From: Fomes fomentarius
Lineage: Eukaryota > Basidiomycota > Agaricomycetes > Polyporales > Polyporaceae
DNA length: 64,000 nt
NCBI GenBank assembly: GCA_022606135.1
Contig: JABYQN010000005.1
Location: 2,294,001-2,358,000 of the forward strand
Direction: 5' to 3'
The stretch's first letter is position 1. Each line of letters starts with the position of its first letter. Below the pieces are notes generated by a model. That model worked only from the letters and a program-made list of their open reading frames with translations. It ran no database searches and was not told where the DNA came from. A program made the position numbers and the translations under genes. This document shows positions 15,167 to 28,577 of this stretch, piece by piece.

Positions 15167-18100
15167 GGGTGGGTATTGAGAAGGAGGCGAGTGAGATTCG
15201 TAAGGACGGGAGACATGATGGGGCACGTCCATGGGTTAAAAACGAAATGGGAGGAGGTGACAGGGAGCAGGAGACGGTCGAGAAAAGGATGCTCTGTTGA
15301 TTGTTGTTGCGGATCATGGCAAATCGGGCTGGGGGATCCCCGATGTGCGATCTCGTAGTGCTGCAGTCGCATGTCCCCGTCACCCGTCGAAGTCTCGGCT
15401 AATCATCATATTTCTCTTTTTTTCTCTCTCTTTTTTCCCTCTTTTTAGCACCCTTCTTTCGACGGCCGGGCTTCTGCTGGTTACGGCTCCAACGGCCTAT
15501 TGACCAGTCTCACTACCGCCTCCACACGAAGCCACGTGTCGCGGGCTGCCATGCGGGCTGCCGTTCGAGCTGTTGTGCATTCACGCAGAGGGCAGACAAA
15601 AGACTGGCCCTGGGCAGCTGTCTGATGTCAAGAGAGTGTTGGGGTCAGGGTGATCTGCGCCCAGCGGAGGCCGGGAGGCGCATAATCCATTCCCGCAGCT
15701 TGAAGCCTAAATTAGGGTTACTGCCCACATCACGTATACGATCGCACGGATGCGCCACGCTGTCGTCCCTCCCTTGAGCGAGTCCCCAGCCATCCAAGTG
15801 AGTGATCGCAAGCCTGCTGCATGCTCCCTCCCAGCCATGAATTTACATACCATCGCCATACGCTCGCTGTCGTGCAAGCCCTTCGCTGCGCTGCCTCTCG
15901 GTTTCATCACAGCGGTGCAGGAGCGATGGCAGCTCAGTGTGCCCGACAATTACCTTTGATAGCTAAATGCATAACGTACTGAAGAAGCCGTCCGGAAAGT
16001 GCCATGGATCCCGGCGGGCGGAGGACGCTCCCGGCGAGTGGTGCCATGCGCCCGCAGGCAAGGGAAAACGATTATCTCCACCGTCCTTCTCCGTTCTCAC
16101 GCGCCCGCACTCGAAACACCATCATTCCTCTAGTCTCCCCAGAGCGCCCGCTCACGCCACATGCGTTGTGCTCACGTCTGATTTCATTATGTTGACATAT
16201 CATATGAGCATGTAGGTCCATCCAATTCGCCTTCCCCGCCGCCTCGTGTCCCCAGTATTGTCTGCAGAATAATACACTTGTCTCCACGGACGATGCATAG
16301 CTAACCGTTAGCAGAACATGCTGCCTGCCTCGACCCGAACACCCGACCGTGCTTTGTGTGCTCCCCTTCTGCGCCCTCTCTCTCTCTCTCTATCCGTTCT
16401 GTGAGAGAACGGCGGGCATTCTGATGGGCCGAGGAGCTGACAGTACCAGAACACAGTTCTCCCACTCCCCCATGTACCTCATCTGTGCAGGGTCATCACC
16501 AACTAGGCCACGCCGTGACAGACTTGCCTCATCCGGCAGATGATAACATCCATTTCTTCTCACCTTGTCCGTGGTTCGGCATATCCCTTTATACCATTCC
16601 AACCTCGTCCTTGCTGGGTGAGGATGGCCGTGCAAACGCTCGTAGCTTCCTTGCGCCACAAAGGCATCGGCTCCCAGCCGAGAAATCCTCTTCAGCTCAA
16701 TCTGAGCTCGCCCCATTCACCCACACCATCCTCTTCTCCGCAGAGGAATCTCAACAAGACCGCATCCCTGCATCCCACCGGCTTCTTCACGCCACCCACC
16801 CAACGACATCATTAACACACCGGTCTTCAACCTGGCGATAGTTCTGTCCTACTTTTTTTCCACACCAAGTCGACGCCATAACGGACACATTACGACACTC
16901 TGGACATGCATCCCCTGCCACCAGGCAGGTGTGTGGACGATGCTGTATTGTGTCCCGTCAGCCGGTACCCAGATATCATATCCTCGACACGCCTAACGTA
17001 AATCGCTGCTTCTCTATCTCTGTGATCAGAAGTATCCCCGCTAGCGGCGTCGTCCCGCGCTCTCCTATTAGCCCGGCGGCTGAGTGCCCTCGGATAAGTA
17101 AACGTAGATGACACTCTGCGCGCACCCTGCGTGGCTTCGAAGAACCCAACACGCCACAAGGAAACCTGTCCACTACCTTGTCCATGTCTCTCGCTGCCGT
17201 GTGCGGCCGAGTCCGCGACCCTCAATCGCGTTTACGTGCGGCGCGACATCCCGAGCCCGGGGGCTGCCGGGGCGACGTTATTGTTGTGCTCGTCAGCCCA
17301 TCGAGAAGCCGCGAGCGAGCAGACGAGAAGGGCGGACGTCTTCGATCTGTCGTCCGGTGCTCGCATGGACGTTTGTGTATGGGGAAATCCGGGCGACTGC
17401 CCTGAACGTGGTGGCAGCGAAGGTGCACAGGTGCGCCTTCCCGGGGCCTGGCGAGCTCTTCCCGGCCGTGCGCAGGCACACATCGCTCCGGAAGCCGAAC
17501 CGCCGACCTTGGTTCGCGTTGGCAGCGTTCGCTGCACGTTTTCCAGCGGCGCGATAGGAATGGCTAGCTGATCATCCTGCATGTCTGTTCGCGAACCAGC
17601 GGGCGAGTTTTGCACCAAAGGAAAGCATCCGCCCCGAAGGGGAAGTCGTTAGGGTCCATGTGTTCGAAGACGGTCCAAGTGTGTCCAAAGACTCTTCGGA
17701 TCCTGACGATATTCGGACCATGGACGAGCGCAGTACCAAATCTGGTGTGGCGAAAGCCGGGGTAACGTCGAAACAGCAGCAGTGAAGCCCTCAGCCATGC
17801 ACACATCCCACACTCGAACCCGACGTCTCGATATCGTGAGGCCCCCTCCCCCTGAACTGCTCTGGATCGCACAAGACATGCCAGGAAACTAGTCAAGGAG
17901 CATGCGATCAGCCGACTCTAGTCAAGGTGACATGGATACTCACCTGTCGGGGCGACATCGATCTCGCACGAGCCGTTGCGGGGGCCAACCAGGAGACTGG
18001 CGCAGAGCTGTTCAGCTCGACGCTCTATCGCCTGCCGTCGACGTCGGCCGGGTGCACAATCGTCGATCCCTGCACACAAGCGTCGCACGCCGCGCGCGAA

Positions 18101-21100
18101 CGTTAACGACTAGGGAAGTGCGCTTGCACTTTAAGCTTGACGAGCAAAAAGTCAAAATGCATAGCCGTGAGTGCGCCGACTCCATACTCTGACGTCGCCG
18201 TCCTTCTAGATACTTAGCCTGAGGCTCGTCACGCGTGGCCAGCCGCGCAAACAGTAGCGGATCTGCACAGCGCGGACCCGCTGAACCTGGGTCCTGGGCG
18301 GTGGGGCGACATCGCTGTCGGGGACGCCGCACGCGGCCGCGTATCAGCTTTAAGGAATCTGACTCTGAGGACGGAGGCGGAAGAGGACGGGCCCACGAAC
18401 TTTCGCGGGATGGGAATTTTGGCGCGGTCGGACGGGCCCGTCGCCACAGGTTTAGTGGACGGGAGGTCGCCACGACGGAGCTGGCCTTGCCTATCCGACG
18501 CAGTCAGACGGTCGTCGTCAGACTCGTCACTACATAATACTGCCGGGTAACGAAGATTTCGCCCCCCGTGAACCTTCCGTCAACTCGCCAGCCGCCCCCC
18601 CCCCCGGCGTTTGGCGGCCGGTCAGTGGCGGTCGCTTGCCCCGCCGCCACGGATGCGCACGCCGGACAGCGCGGAGGTGGGACGGATATCATCTCAGTAC
18701 TTACACTCGAGGGGGCACCGTCGACGCTCAATCCCCGCGGTCAACGTCGGGCATGACGTGCGCAGGACACGACCCTCAGCACAGGACGTCGGGCGAATCA
18801 TCCTCCCGTTCCAGCGGCTTGGCTGCCATGCGGCGGGCGGGGAGTGCGAATTTTTTGTGTGAAGTTGCAGGGCGAAGGATGCCCGCCGAGCGCTGTGGAC
18901 CCTGACTAGTGTTGTTAACGACCGCGCTGTGACGTGGTGTCGCGGCCGGACGCCTGGGGAGGACAAAGTAAGTAATGGCTCGGTGCCACGAGTCGCGCTA
19001 GCCCCAGATGCTGGATCGCGCACTCTCGCGAGGTTCGGGCGAGCGGTGCTCCCGAGGTGCTCCCCACGGTCACTAGCGAGCTCGCGCTGATGGGTTCCTA
19101 GGCCGTTCGCCGTTTGTTTCGGGTGGTAGTCGTCTGGACTCTGGGCTCTGTTTCATGCGTTCCTTTGCGTGAAGAGTTATCCTATGCTGTCGTTCTTCAC
19201 CGCGTCCTTCAGTGAGAACGGCGACGATCCAGTCCACGGCGGCCTCAATGGCTGTATGCGGCTAGCCCCGGGCTGGCAGTGCTTGGATCAGCATCACGGC
19301 CAATACTATCACTTATCTGTCCTTCAAAATCAAAAGGTTCGTGGCTGGTGGGTCAAAGCAGCATCACACTTCCATACACGCAGCGAAACGCGCCCTACTT
19401 CTGTCATCACGGCGGTGAGTCCCCCAGCATCATTGTGGGCGTCCCTATCATGATTGTGCTCTTCAGAATTTTCGAACTCCCTTGCGGGCTAGAGTTGATC
19501 TGCCTGCGAGCTCGCACGCCCTGCGCGTAAGTACAGGTTTCAGAAGAACGTACGACGGGTCACGTAAATAACTCGAACTTCGGGAACACCCCAGCGGGGC
19601 ATAGTCATTCCACCTTCACGTCTCAAGTCAGTACGGAAGACCTGAAGTGTGTATGTATTAGGATGAGATGAGACTTACAGCTGCGCATGTGATACTGCGC
19701 GTGAAGAAACATCGCCACTTGGTGCATCCCAAGACCTTGTGGCCAACCTCGACACGTCAGGCCACACACCTAGACCGTGATATCTTTGAATATGAGAATG
19801 GAAACCTGAAACACGAAGCATACGTACCTCCCCGCGTGGTACGTACGTTTGTACACAGGATCCGCGTTCTCGCCTTGCGCGTTCAATCTTCTCATGCCTC
19901 ACTGTTCCGTAAGTACGTCATTCTACATAGACCAGACAGTCGGAAGAGAGGCATAGACTCACCGAACCTCATGCACAGAGAAGGATTCAGTTCTCTTGCC
20001 TTGAGACTCCCGCGAGCCTGGTCACGTACTAGTAGCACGAATGTTGGCCCGCTCGCTCTCAGACATTGAGACAATTCCCTCCCTCAGAGTGGCGGTCCGG
20101 AGCACAGAAACCAGATACGAAGGCGCGACCTCACGCCCACGTGCACTGACGTCGCGATTGTTCGCGAACGGCCCCGGGCGGGCGCAATTCGTCTGAAGAC
20201 CCTAAGAAGACTTCCTCCCCTTCCAACTTCCAAGCTTCCGCTACCGCAATTCTCCGCCGGCGTCGCGAATAATATCCATGACATGACGAGCCTGAGCGCA
20301 GAATTCCGTCAACTGCACGGCTTCCTGAGTTCCTGCGCACGACAGGGGCTAGTACCCCGAGCTTCGACGGCGCTCCGAAGTAGATAGAACTCTATAGACG
20401 AGGCCTGCGACTGCGACGTACTACTACGTGACCTGTCGTCGGGTCCATTCATCCGCTTTCCTGGATTTCTTCCTGAACGCTATACTTACGTGGGCGTGCG
20501 AGGTTCACTTCGATGACCGGGAGCCGTGGCAGCAGCGCCCCCATGTTGGCCCGGCGGCCCCTGTGGACCTCCCGATGCCCGTGGCGGCTGGGGGGTTGGC
20601 GGAACCCGATTCCGACGAAATCGGCTCCGTCTATCGCATATCGAGGTGAGACGGACAGAGCGGATATTGATGTTCAGGTCGAGTCCGGTCAGTAGCGAGC
20701 GTCCCACTCTCGTTTACCTCACCCCCTACAGTCACCGCGCGCGTTCTGAATCTTCCTGCATTCAGTCCGGCTCACAGAGGCCGGATGTAACCGGCAAAGA
20801 CGCGAGAGGGATTGAGAGCCGCGAACCTCAGTGTAAACCAGATCCTGCGCCCGGTGATCATCTCAGACTCTCGAGTGGTAGGGCGCACAGTCGCGCAGTA
20901 CTAGTCCCCTTCCTGCAGGAATTTTCTAGCCGTATTATGTTCGTCTCCCCTGCATGCATGCTACGGGCTTCCCGGACACCCTTCACGTCATACTATTAAC
21001 GCAGGGTATTCACAGAGAACATACATACATTCACGTTATGTTTTGCTTCCAGCGCTCAGCCCCCACACCACACCCCCTCAGCCCTGCAGGGACCTACGAC

Positions 21101-22427
21101 CGGGGGAGGAAGTATTCGCCGACTGGCCCGAAAATGCATCCGAATAGGCACGTATATAGCTCACAAATATTTGCATCGCCGAGTTCGAGGCGACCTCGAA
21201 CCATGGTCGATATAAATATGAAAGTACTCACGACACACGAGGCGAGGGAGCGAATGTACCCGGAATGTACACACACGTTAATGTTGATCCGAACAATACC
21301 GCGGACATGCCGTATATATCCCACGATTCAATTTGCAGTTCGAACCTGGAACAAATCGGAAAGGTCAAACAGGAAGGGAAACTTGAATGGCCATGCTGCA
21401 TCCGGGTCTATAGCTATGTACGTGCGAGGGCACACATATGGGGATTGACACCGGTACCAGTACTGGATCAGAACCTCGGAACGAGGCATATGTTCCTGCA
21501 CGATGCTCTGAGCTGCAGGCTTCAGGGGAGACCACCTTGGTGCACGCACATAACACAAGAAAACACGCGGTGAGCTAGTGTTAACGTTGCTAGCCTCACA
21601 AGTACGTACGACCGCTCGTGCCTGTCACCGTCCTCAATACAGCAGTTGGCCTTCGACCCCGCTCTTGTGAGATTCTAGGGCGGAGTTATGAGTCAAAAGG
21701 TGCCCATTTTCTGATCCAAGACTTGTTCGATGCACGAGCTAGCGAAGACCCGTCGACGGTCATGGCCTGAGAAGGACCAAAGGAAGAACCTACATTACTG
21801 TAACGCCGAACATCGGAGAGTAAGGAACGCAACATGCTATCGTCCACACATCCCCTGTCGTGCGTGACAACATAGAAAGGCAACCTCCTGCATGGAACAG
21901 TTCTCGTACTACATATGATTACGCTACTGAGTCAGTGGAATCTGGACTGCCTGTGCATGACTACTCTGCGAATTGGTAGTGCAGGCTGAGGATATTGGCA
22001 ACCGGGCGCGCTCACCGTCGCGGGCGCCGAAGCTAGCTGCGTCACTGGTCACCGCGAGTCAGTGTGAGTGTCACTGCACCCTCCTCGACGAGACCGCGTG
22101 GGCAGCACGTTGTGCAGGCGACATTCAACGGGCTTCTCGCCCGGCTTCGGTGCGTTCCCGTCAGAATTCCTCCATGATAGCCGTCGTCATACTACGATCA
22201 GCCCTGCAACAAGCCCAGAGTGGAAGGTAAGAACAGTTACCGACGGTTCGGGGAGCCCATGAGGTCGCGCTACGACCGAGAGAATCGGGAGCAGCCGCCT
22301 GAACCGCAGCGACGAGAAGAGGCAAACAGGCGGATGTGTCCGTGTGTACGAAACATGCAGAATATGAAAGATGGTGTTGTTCTCTACGCTCACTACATGA
22401 CTTGACAGATTCCATGCAATCGTAACC
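15167..22427. other. Gene-poor intergenic stretch of about 7.3 kb
   Basis: No exon chain or domain motif was found on either strand. Open frames up to about 160 codons occur but conflict with each other and carry no recognisable family signature. An 11-C tract lies at 18595-18605. The part next to 15167 is the promoter side of the Zn2Cys6 gene and carries long T/C-rich runs near 15410-15450. Regulatory RNA or decayed repeats cannot be excluded by eye. Confidence 0.5.
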
Positions 22428-24320
22428 CTAAGCCTTGACGAAGAGGTCGGTGAACTGATTGACGGGGAGCTTGTTGATGTAGTCCACATCGTTGACAGCC
22501 TTCAGGATCCTGGAAGCGAGGAGGTCAATTCGTCGTTCAACAAGCAACGTGCGAAGAATCGACTTACTTCTCCTGGCGCTCTTGCGAGAAGTGCGAGTCG
22601 ATGTGGCGCTCGAACTTTTGGAGCAAGAGGGGAGTACCCTCTGCACGCCGACGCTTGTGACCAACGGGGTACTCGATCTCGACCTCGTCGAGAACGGTAC
22701 CGTCGTTGAGCTCGACCAGGAGCGCATTGCCGATCGAGCGCTTGCTGGGCTCATGGTACTCAACACTGAACCGCTTGTCCTCGACACAAGTGATCTTGGC
22801 ACGGAGCTCGTCGATGCGCGGATCCTTGGCAGCCTCATCGGTGTATGACTGGGAGGTGAGCTCTCCGTAGATGAGAGGGTAGGCAACCATGTAGTTGATG
22901 TCGTGGCTACACCATAATGACGTCAGAACTAGGGATGGTATGAAAATGCTGTATACACGTACTCCCGATCGGCGAAGTTGTCGAGCGGACCCTTCTTGTT
23001 GATGATGCGCATGGCTGCCTCCTGGGTACGGATGCGGATGCTCTTGATGTCGTCCGAGGTCTTGCCAAGCGACTGCAGCTTCTGGTGAAGGATGTGGGCA
23101 GCCTCCACAGCCGTTTGCGCGTGGAACTCGGCAGGGTAGGAGATCTTGAAGAGTACATTCTCCATGATGTACGAGCCAAAGGGCATTTGGAATTCGAAGG
23201 GCTTGCCCTATACCACAACGTTAGTCATTGTACGGCAGTCAAGTGGGTAGCAGTTGACCTTGAAGAGGACATCGTAGAAGCCCCATGTCTTGGCTGTCAG
23301 CACCGAAGGCATGCCTTTCTCACCGCGCTTGACCAGGTAGGCGAGGTTCACAGCGCGTGAGCACGCATCACCAGCAGCCCAGGACTTGCGAGAGCCAGTG
23401 TTAGGGGCATGGCGGTACGTGCGGAGTGACTGACCATCTGCCCACGCATGCGAGATAGCGTCGATGGTCTGGTCACGGTTCAGGCCACTGGAAACATGGT
23501 CAACAGAAGTCATCGGAGCCCAATACGTCAGCAATCCGTACGTACATCAACTTCGAAACGACCGCAGTGCTGGCGACCTTCACGAGGACTACGTGGTCGA
23601 GACCGACACGGTTGAAGGAGTTCAAAAGTGCGAGACCACCCTGGATCTCGTGTGCCTTGATCATGCCCTCGAGAATATCATGGACGGTCAAAGGCTCTCC
23701 CTTGCGGGCGAGATGGTCTGCAACCGCGAGAATAGCACCCAGGTTATCTGAAGGGTGCCCCCACTCGGCCGCAAGGAAGCAGTCATTGTAATCCAGCCAC
23801 CGGATCTGGGTGCCGATGTTGAACGCACCGCGGATAGGGTCGAGCTGGAAGTTGGTGCCAGGAACCTTCGTACCTGCACTAAGATGTTTGCATGTCGTGA
23901 TAACGACCTAAAACATGTTCACATACCATTCGGAACGACAGTACCCTCCACAACTGGACCCAGCAAGTTAGCGCAAGCGGGGAACCTGAGCGCCTCCAGA
24001 CCACATCCGATGGTGTCAATCAAGCAGAGACGAGCGGTCTCGAACGCGAGGGGGGAGTCAATCTTGTAGTTGTGGACATAGTCGGCGATGTCCTGGAGGA
24101 CCCTATCGGGCTCTGGGCGGACTGCAGACTCCGCCATGAAAGAGGACATGGCGCGGGCAAATGAAGTGGGCTTGAGAGTAGACCCGGCCGAACGCGGTGG
24201 TCGCTGGAAGAGCGGACCGGTAGATCGACTGATAGAAGAGATAGCAGCAGTCTGGACGCGCGACACGGACGCCCTTGCGCGGAACGTCTGGGGCAGCGAA
24301 CGACGAGCAGTGGACAGCAT
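22428..24320 (-). CDS. PDH1: 2-methylcitrate dehydratase (MmgE/PrpD family), probably mitochondrial
   Basis: Six exons: 24320..23927, 23873..23546, 23487..23259, 23207..22963, 22906..22568, 22509..22428 (538 aa, phases close). It is predicted to dehydrate 2-methylcitrate to 2-methyl-cis-aconitate in the methylcitrate cycle that removes propionyl-CoA. The N-terminus is rich in Arg/Ser and lacks acids, as expected of a mitochondrial presequence. The PrpD core then starts at [12 protein letters not shown]. Family blocks seen are [57 protein letters not shown] and [13 protein letters not shown], with a C-terminal [12 protein letters not shown]. The start is the first ATG in frame. The donor of intron 3 (GTCAAC) is weaker than the others but restores the family sequence. 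The gene is head-to-head with the SNAPC3-like gene. Confidence 0.95.
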
Positions 24321-24365
24321 GGAGGACGATGTGGGGAAAGGCAAGCCCTGTCCGACGGCTATTTC
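24321..24365. promoter_or_regulatory. 45-bp divergent intergenic region
   Basis: Only 45 bp separate the predicted start codons of the minus-strand methylcitrate dehydratase and the plus-strand SNAPC3-like gene. Core promoters and 5' UTRs must overlap the coding regions or be extremely short, unless the SNAPC3-like start is further downstream (an in-frame ATG lies at 24624). Confidence 0.6.
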
Positions 24366-26178
24366 ATGACGAGGGCGCCCGGTCGGAACTCTGCCGGACC
24401 CCTCCTCTTCCCCGTTCTTGACGATCCCGAAATCACACTCCTCGTCTACAACCGACTTTCATTGCTCTGCAACGCGGAACTACTCTTCCGTCGCGGTCTC
24501 GTGCTAACGCGTCGGAGGATACATATCGCTGCGCAGTCCGTACAGACACGTCGCGTCGCGCGCGTCAACCCGCACGCGTTCGTAGCGGCCTCCGTAGTCC
24601 ACCCCATACGCGTCTTTGAGCCCATGAATCTCACCCCGGGACAGGCGCATGAAGCGTACATTGGGCCGCCCTCTGAACCGGTAAGAGTCGCCGAATTCCT
24701 GGAGTCTGCGGTGAAGCTGGAGGAGGAACATCCAAATACAACCATCTTCTCGCAATCGGGTGCCGCGTTAAGGGAAGACCTGTCGTGGCGCTCTCTCTCA
24801 CAGGCTGAGATGGACGGAATAAAGGCGGAATGTTGGTACGTCGCGAATGCTGCATTGAAGCACGTTCAAAGCCAACACGGACTACCTAGCACAGTGTGAA
24901 CGATCTGAAAACCATGCTTGAAGATACGATAAATAACTCGCGATTGATGGTTCACGTCGTGAAGACACATGAAGCCAGTGTCACTGCCATCTACGAGACC
25001 GCGCAGCCTACGAAGCGAAAGCGGAAGAGACCATTGCTTGCCGACCCCGAGACAGAGGTTCCTGAAGTGACAGCCCTTCGACTCAAGCACGAAGCAATCA
25101 AACTAGCATGCTGGCCGTAAGTCTCCTTTTTACGCGAACACAATAGTCGCGCCTCTCATTCCACATATACAAGATTGACCATACGAGCTGCGTCGTTCAT
25201 TCGTCCACCAAGGCAGTCAGACCGTAACACGCTCATTAGCATCGTATGTATTGCTTGCTCCTCCGCAGTTCCATTTCGTACCTGTTCACTCACATTCTAC
25301 ATATCGGACGTTGTAGAAGCAATTGGGTGCGGACCCGACGGCCGAAGCACCCGCTCGCGCTCGGGATGTCTTGGTATTCGTCACGGTATACAACCGGCAG
25401 TCATGGGGCCAGAAGAACCTGTCTAGAGTGTCTCAGCACGTCGTGCGCGCGTCTCAGTCCATCGGAGACTTTTATGAGGCTATTCCATGTACGTCAAACG
25501 AGCTCCCTGAGGAGGTCCGGGATGAATCCGGCGCTATCACGGGGTACAAGGCACGACGAAGTGACGACGACATGGCGGTTGAGCAGGCTGGGGGGGCAGT
25601 CGTATTCATAGAGCGCGTGTTATATGGGGATGGGCAGAGTGAACACGACTATGCGGAGTACGCTGGCAGAATATCGTCACAACAATCGCTTACTTTTTTT
25701 CAACAGAAAGATTCTTCAATTATCGCAAGCTATGCCTGAGGGGCAGCAGAAAGCATTCACGAAAGGCTCATCAATGCACGACACCAAATTTCTATCGCTG
25801 ACGGTGCGGCTGCATGAACCGTACTGGATACTGCACGCCGGTAACTGTGAACACTTCTTTACAATTACCGCACTTCGGTTCGTCTTTGTTATGTTATTCG
25901 GTCTGATAGATGCTAAGCGCAGACGACATAGACTTCTTCATCCGTCCGACCCAAAGTCGGGATATCCACTCACAACGCAAATTACTCCCCCTTTGAGCGA
26001 CTTTTGCCGTGTCTGCTCCAAGGTCCCGGCGGTGTACTCGATTATAGGAGATGTCAGGCTTGGCGAAAGTCCTTTCCTGATATGCGCACCATGTTGGAGG
26101 TGGATGGGCGAGCCTAAGGACGATTCGGATGTTCTCGTCGTGCCTTTGCCCAAACACGAACTAGGCTGGACTATTTAA
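24366..26178 (+). CDS. SNAPC3: snRNA-activating protein complex subunit 3 (SNAP50-type) homologue
   Basis: Six exons: 24366..24835, 24895..25116, 25174..25243, 25317..25657, 25707..25877, 25923..26178 (509 aa, phases close). SNAPc binds the proximal sequence element and drives snRNA transcription by Pol II and Pol III. A basic segment PTKRKRKRPL occurs mid-protein. The conserved core runs DVLVFVTVYNRQSW, SQSIGDFYEAIPC and GAVVFIERVLYGDG. The C-terminal zinc-binding SNAP50 region shows GNCEH, LLHPSDP, CRVCS and CAPC. The 45-nt intron before LLHPSDP contains a typical tgctaag branch site and could be read through in frame. The N-terminal 170 residues are less conserved-looking, so the start is only moderately certain. 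Confidence 0.88.
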
Positions 26179-26449
26179 GCAATTATTCTATGTACAAATT
26201 ACCCGTTCAGTAATATATGCGCTGGGTTACATCCGGATGACTGGCAACCGGCGCTTGCGCGTCGCGTCTGTGGCGTGCGTGTGAGGGCTCTGTTTGAGTC
26301 CACTAGTACTATTTCCTGCCTGTGTAACTGTTAGTAATTCATAAGTCTCATCCGCCCTGCTGCTCCGCCGCTAACACCCCTGGTGGACTCGCTGTGCACA
26401 GGCTTTGTACACCCATCTCTCCAGTCCCTCGCCACCCGACTTCGCTTGC

Positions 26450-28002
26450 ATGGACAAGCCGTCTCATTTGAGCGTGATCATCGACTCATCTCCTACGCAA
26501 TGGGCACTGTGCGCCCAGTCCACGAATCCGCCCGGGATCACACTACAAACATTTCTTTCACACCTTCTAGCCTTTCTCAACGCCCATATTGCGTGCAAAG
26601 ATGAGAACACGTTGGCAGTGTTTGGAGCCTTACCAGGTCAGGGGTATGTCTTCAATTCACATCATGGGCCACACCTAGGCCGAATTTCACGTTGTTCATG
26701 TGTATTCACTCGTACGACATGCAGTATCATGCTGTACTCATCTACGGGGGAGGTCACAACCAGTACATCTGACAATATCGACTCCAACACGTATCGTCCC
26801 TTCAAGACTCTGGATGCCACCGTCCTAGCTTCAATAGCGGAACGTTTGGAGTCATATGATGGTGTATCGGCCGAAGGTGAGTCGCTCTTGTGCCTCGCCT
26901 GCGTTGGATGTGGAGGCGAAGTCGTATGGGACAGAACCCATTGGACTGGTGGGATGCCTGACTAAGGCCCTCTGCTGTAAGTTGACTCATCGAATGACGG
27001 ATGTGCACGCTTGGACATCCCCTCTTTCGTGGGTAGACATCAACCGGACGATTGCTACTGCCGCAACAACAGCACCTGGTGGAGAGGGGGTTACTTCGTC
27101 CGTAGATCCACGAATTCTCGTACTGTCCGTATCCCCGGATCAATCTTCGACCTACATACCCATCATGAATTCCATCTTTTCCGCTCAGAAGCTCGTGAGT
27201 GGCCCCGCAATTTTGTCACGGACGGTTTGCGCTTAACCGTCTACACAGAAAGTCACTATAGATGTGTGCAAGATATTTGGGGCAGACAATGTATTCCTGC
27301 AGCAAGCAGCTCATCTAACTGGAGGCGCATACGTCCATGTCGAGCGAAGGGATGCTCTTCTGCAGTACATGATGGTTAGTCACGAGTTCGCGTTGCCCTT
27401 GCCGTCTATTCATCATTCTTCTCGAAGATGTCGTTCCTGCCACCTCCCGCACTCAGGCAATATATGTCAGTACCCACACAAGACAGGGTTGATTTCCGTG
27501 CAGCATGTTTCTGTCACAAGAAGATTGTAGAAGTCGGTTTCGTATGCTCAGTATGCCTATCCAGTGAGTTGTCCCCTTCGCAACCGTGGAACCACGCCTG
27601 ATCCAGATCACCTGCGATAGTCTTCTGTCAGCCCGTGCCAGTTTGTTCGACATGCAGGTAAGCTGTCCAACATGGTCCCGCTCGTCTCTTTCACACTATG
27701 TTATCCGCTCCTATCACTTCTGCCTGAGGCTCGACCGAGCGCAGCTTATCTCCCGTGAGCTCTCGCCCAACCTAGCCATCTGCGATCTTGCCAACCCTAC
27801 CCACGCTCGTCGTAGTCCGCGTTCTGATACTAATCGATGGTGTTTCTTTTGTAGAACTAAATTCCCCGTTGCAACTTTGCTGCGACTCCGGGATGCGCGA
27901 CCTCTCGCCGCTCCGCTATCAGCCCTCGGTACACCTGCAAATGGACCTGTCCGGCCACTCGCTCAGAGGAACGGCACCGCGACTCCTACCAGGCCGGGGT
28001 AA
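26450..28002 (+). CDS. TFB4: TFIIH core subunit Tfb4 (p34/GTF2H3)
   Basis: Eight exons: 26450..26643, 26725..26876, 26935..26976, 27037..27194, 27249..27374, 27428..27563, 27621..27657, 27855..28002 (330 aa, phases close, usual family length). Tfb4 is a structural subunit of TFIIH in Pol II initiation and nucleotide excision repair. It has a vWA-like N-terminal half (HLSVIIDSSPTQWALC, LAVFGALPGQ, DPRILVLSVS) and FGADNVFLQQAAHLTGGAYV. A C-terminal zinc domain includes CFCHK, CSVCLSIFCQP and CSTCRTKF. It lies 271 bp downstream of the SNAPC3-like gene on the same strand. The last intron (27658-27854, 197 nt) is unusually long for this window. Confidence 0.95.
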
Positions 28003-28577
28003 TCCGGCACGTCTGCCAAGCTACCGCTCGCACGAGCGTGCAATGCCAGCGGTGCCGATGTCACTTCGCTGCACCATCGGCTTCTCGATGTTCAAGCTTC
28101 CCAGTCACCTGTTCATCCGCCAGCCAATGGTCAACGTCAGGGCTCACTCAATATGGCAGATGCCGGAAGATACTGGCCTGATCAACCTGCATACCGGTCT
28201 GACACACTGAAGAGTTTCTTTCCATTGCAAGCAAGCAGGGTCTCCGAATAGCGGTGATTTTGCTATCATTCTCATTGTCATACATGATGAATCCGAATTG
28301 CGCAAGGTCTCGATCTACGAATCGGTCCCTGAAAAGGCGTCGGCGGGGACTGCAACGCTGCGGTAGAGTAGCACCATGTACGTATGGACGACGACTATGG
28401 GAATGACAGATTGCCCCAGTCCATGAACGAAATGGGTGATATCCGCCAATTGTATACGTAGTTTCGCGCAGGCCGGTGTTGTCAAGAGTGAGTGGGTTGA
28501 CAACAATAGCGCCTCGCACAATGTAGTAAGTGTTGCAGGAAAGAGTAAGAGTTACAAATTTTCTATATACAGTCCCT
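28003..28577. other. Convergent 3' intergenic region
   Basis: This is the space between the ends of the Tfb4 gene (+) and the threonine aspartase gene (-). It probably holds both 3' UTRs. A minus-strand frame continues through it, but past the aspartase stop it has no supporting motif. Confidence 0.5.

Noticed and set aside
28003..28577. Continuation of a minus-strand open frame beyond the threonine aspartase stop.
   Set aside because: The aspartase already ends with a family-like SVYITALPLH segment and stop. The continuation is in another frame with no motif.
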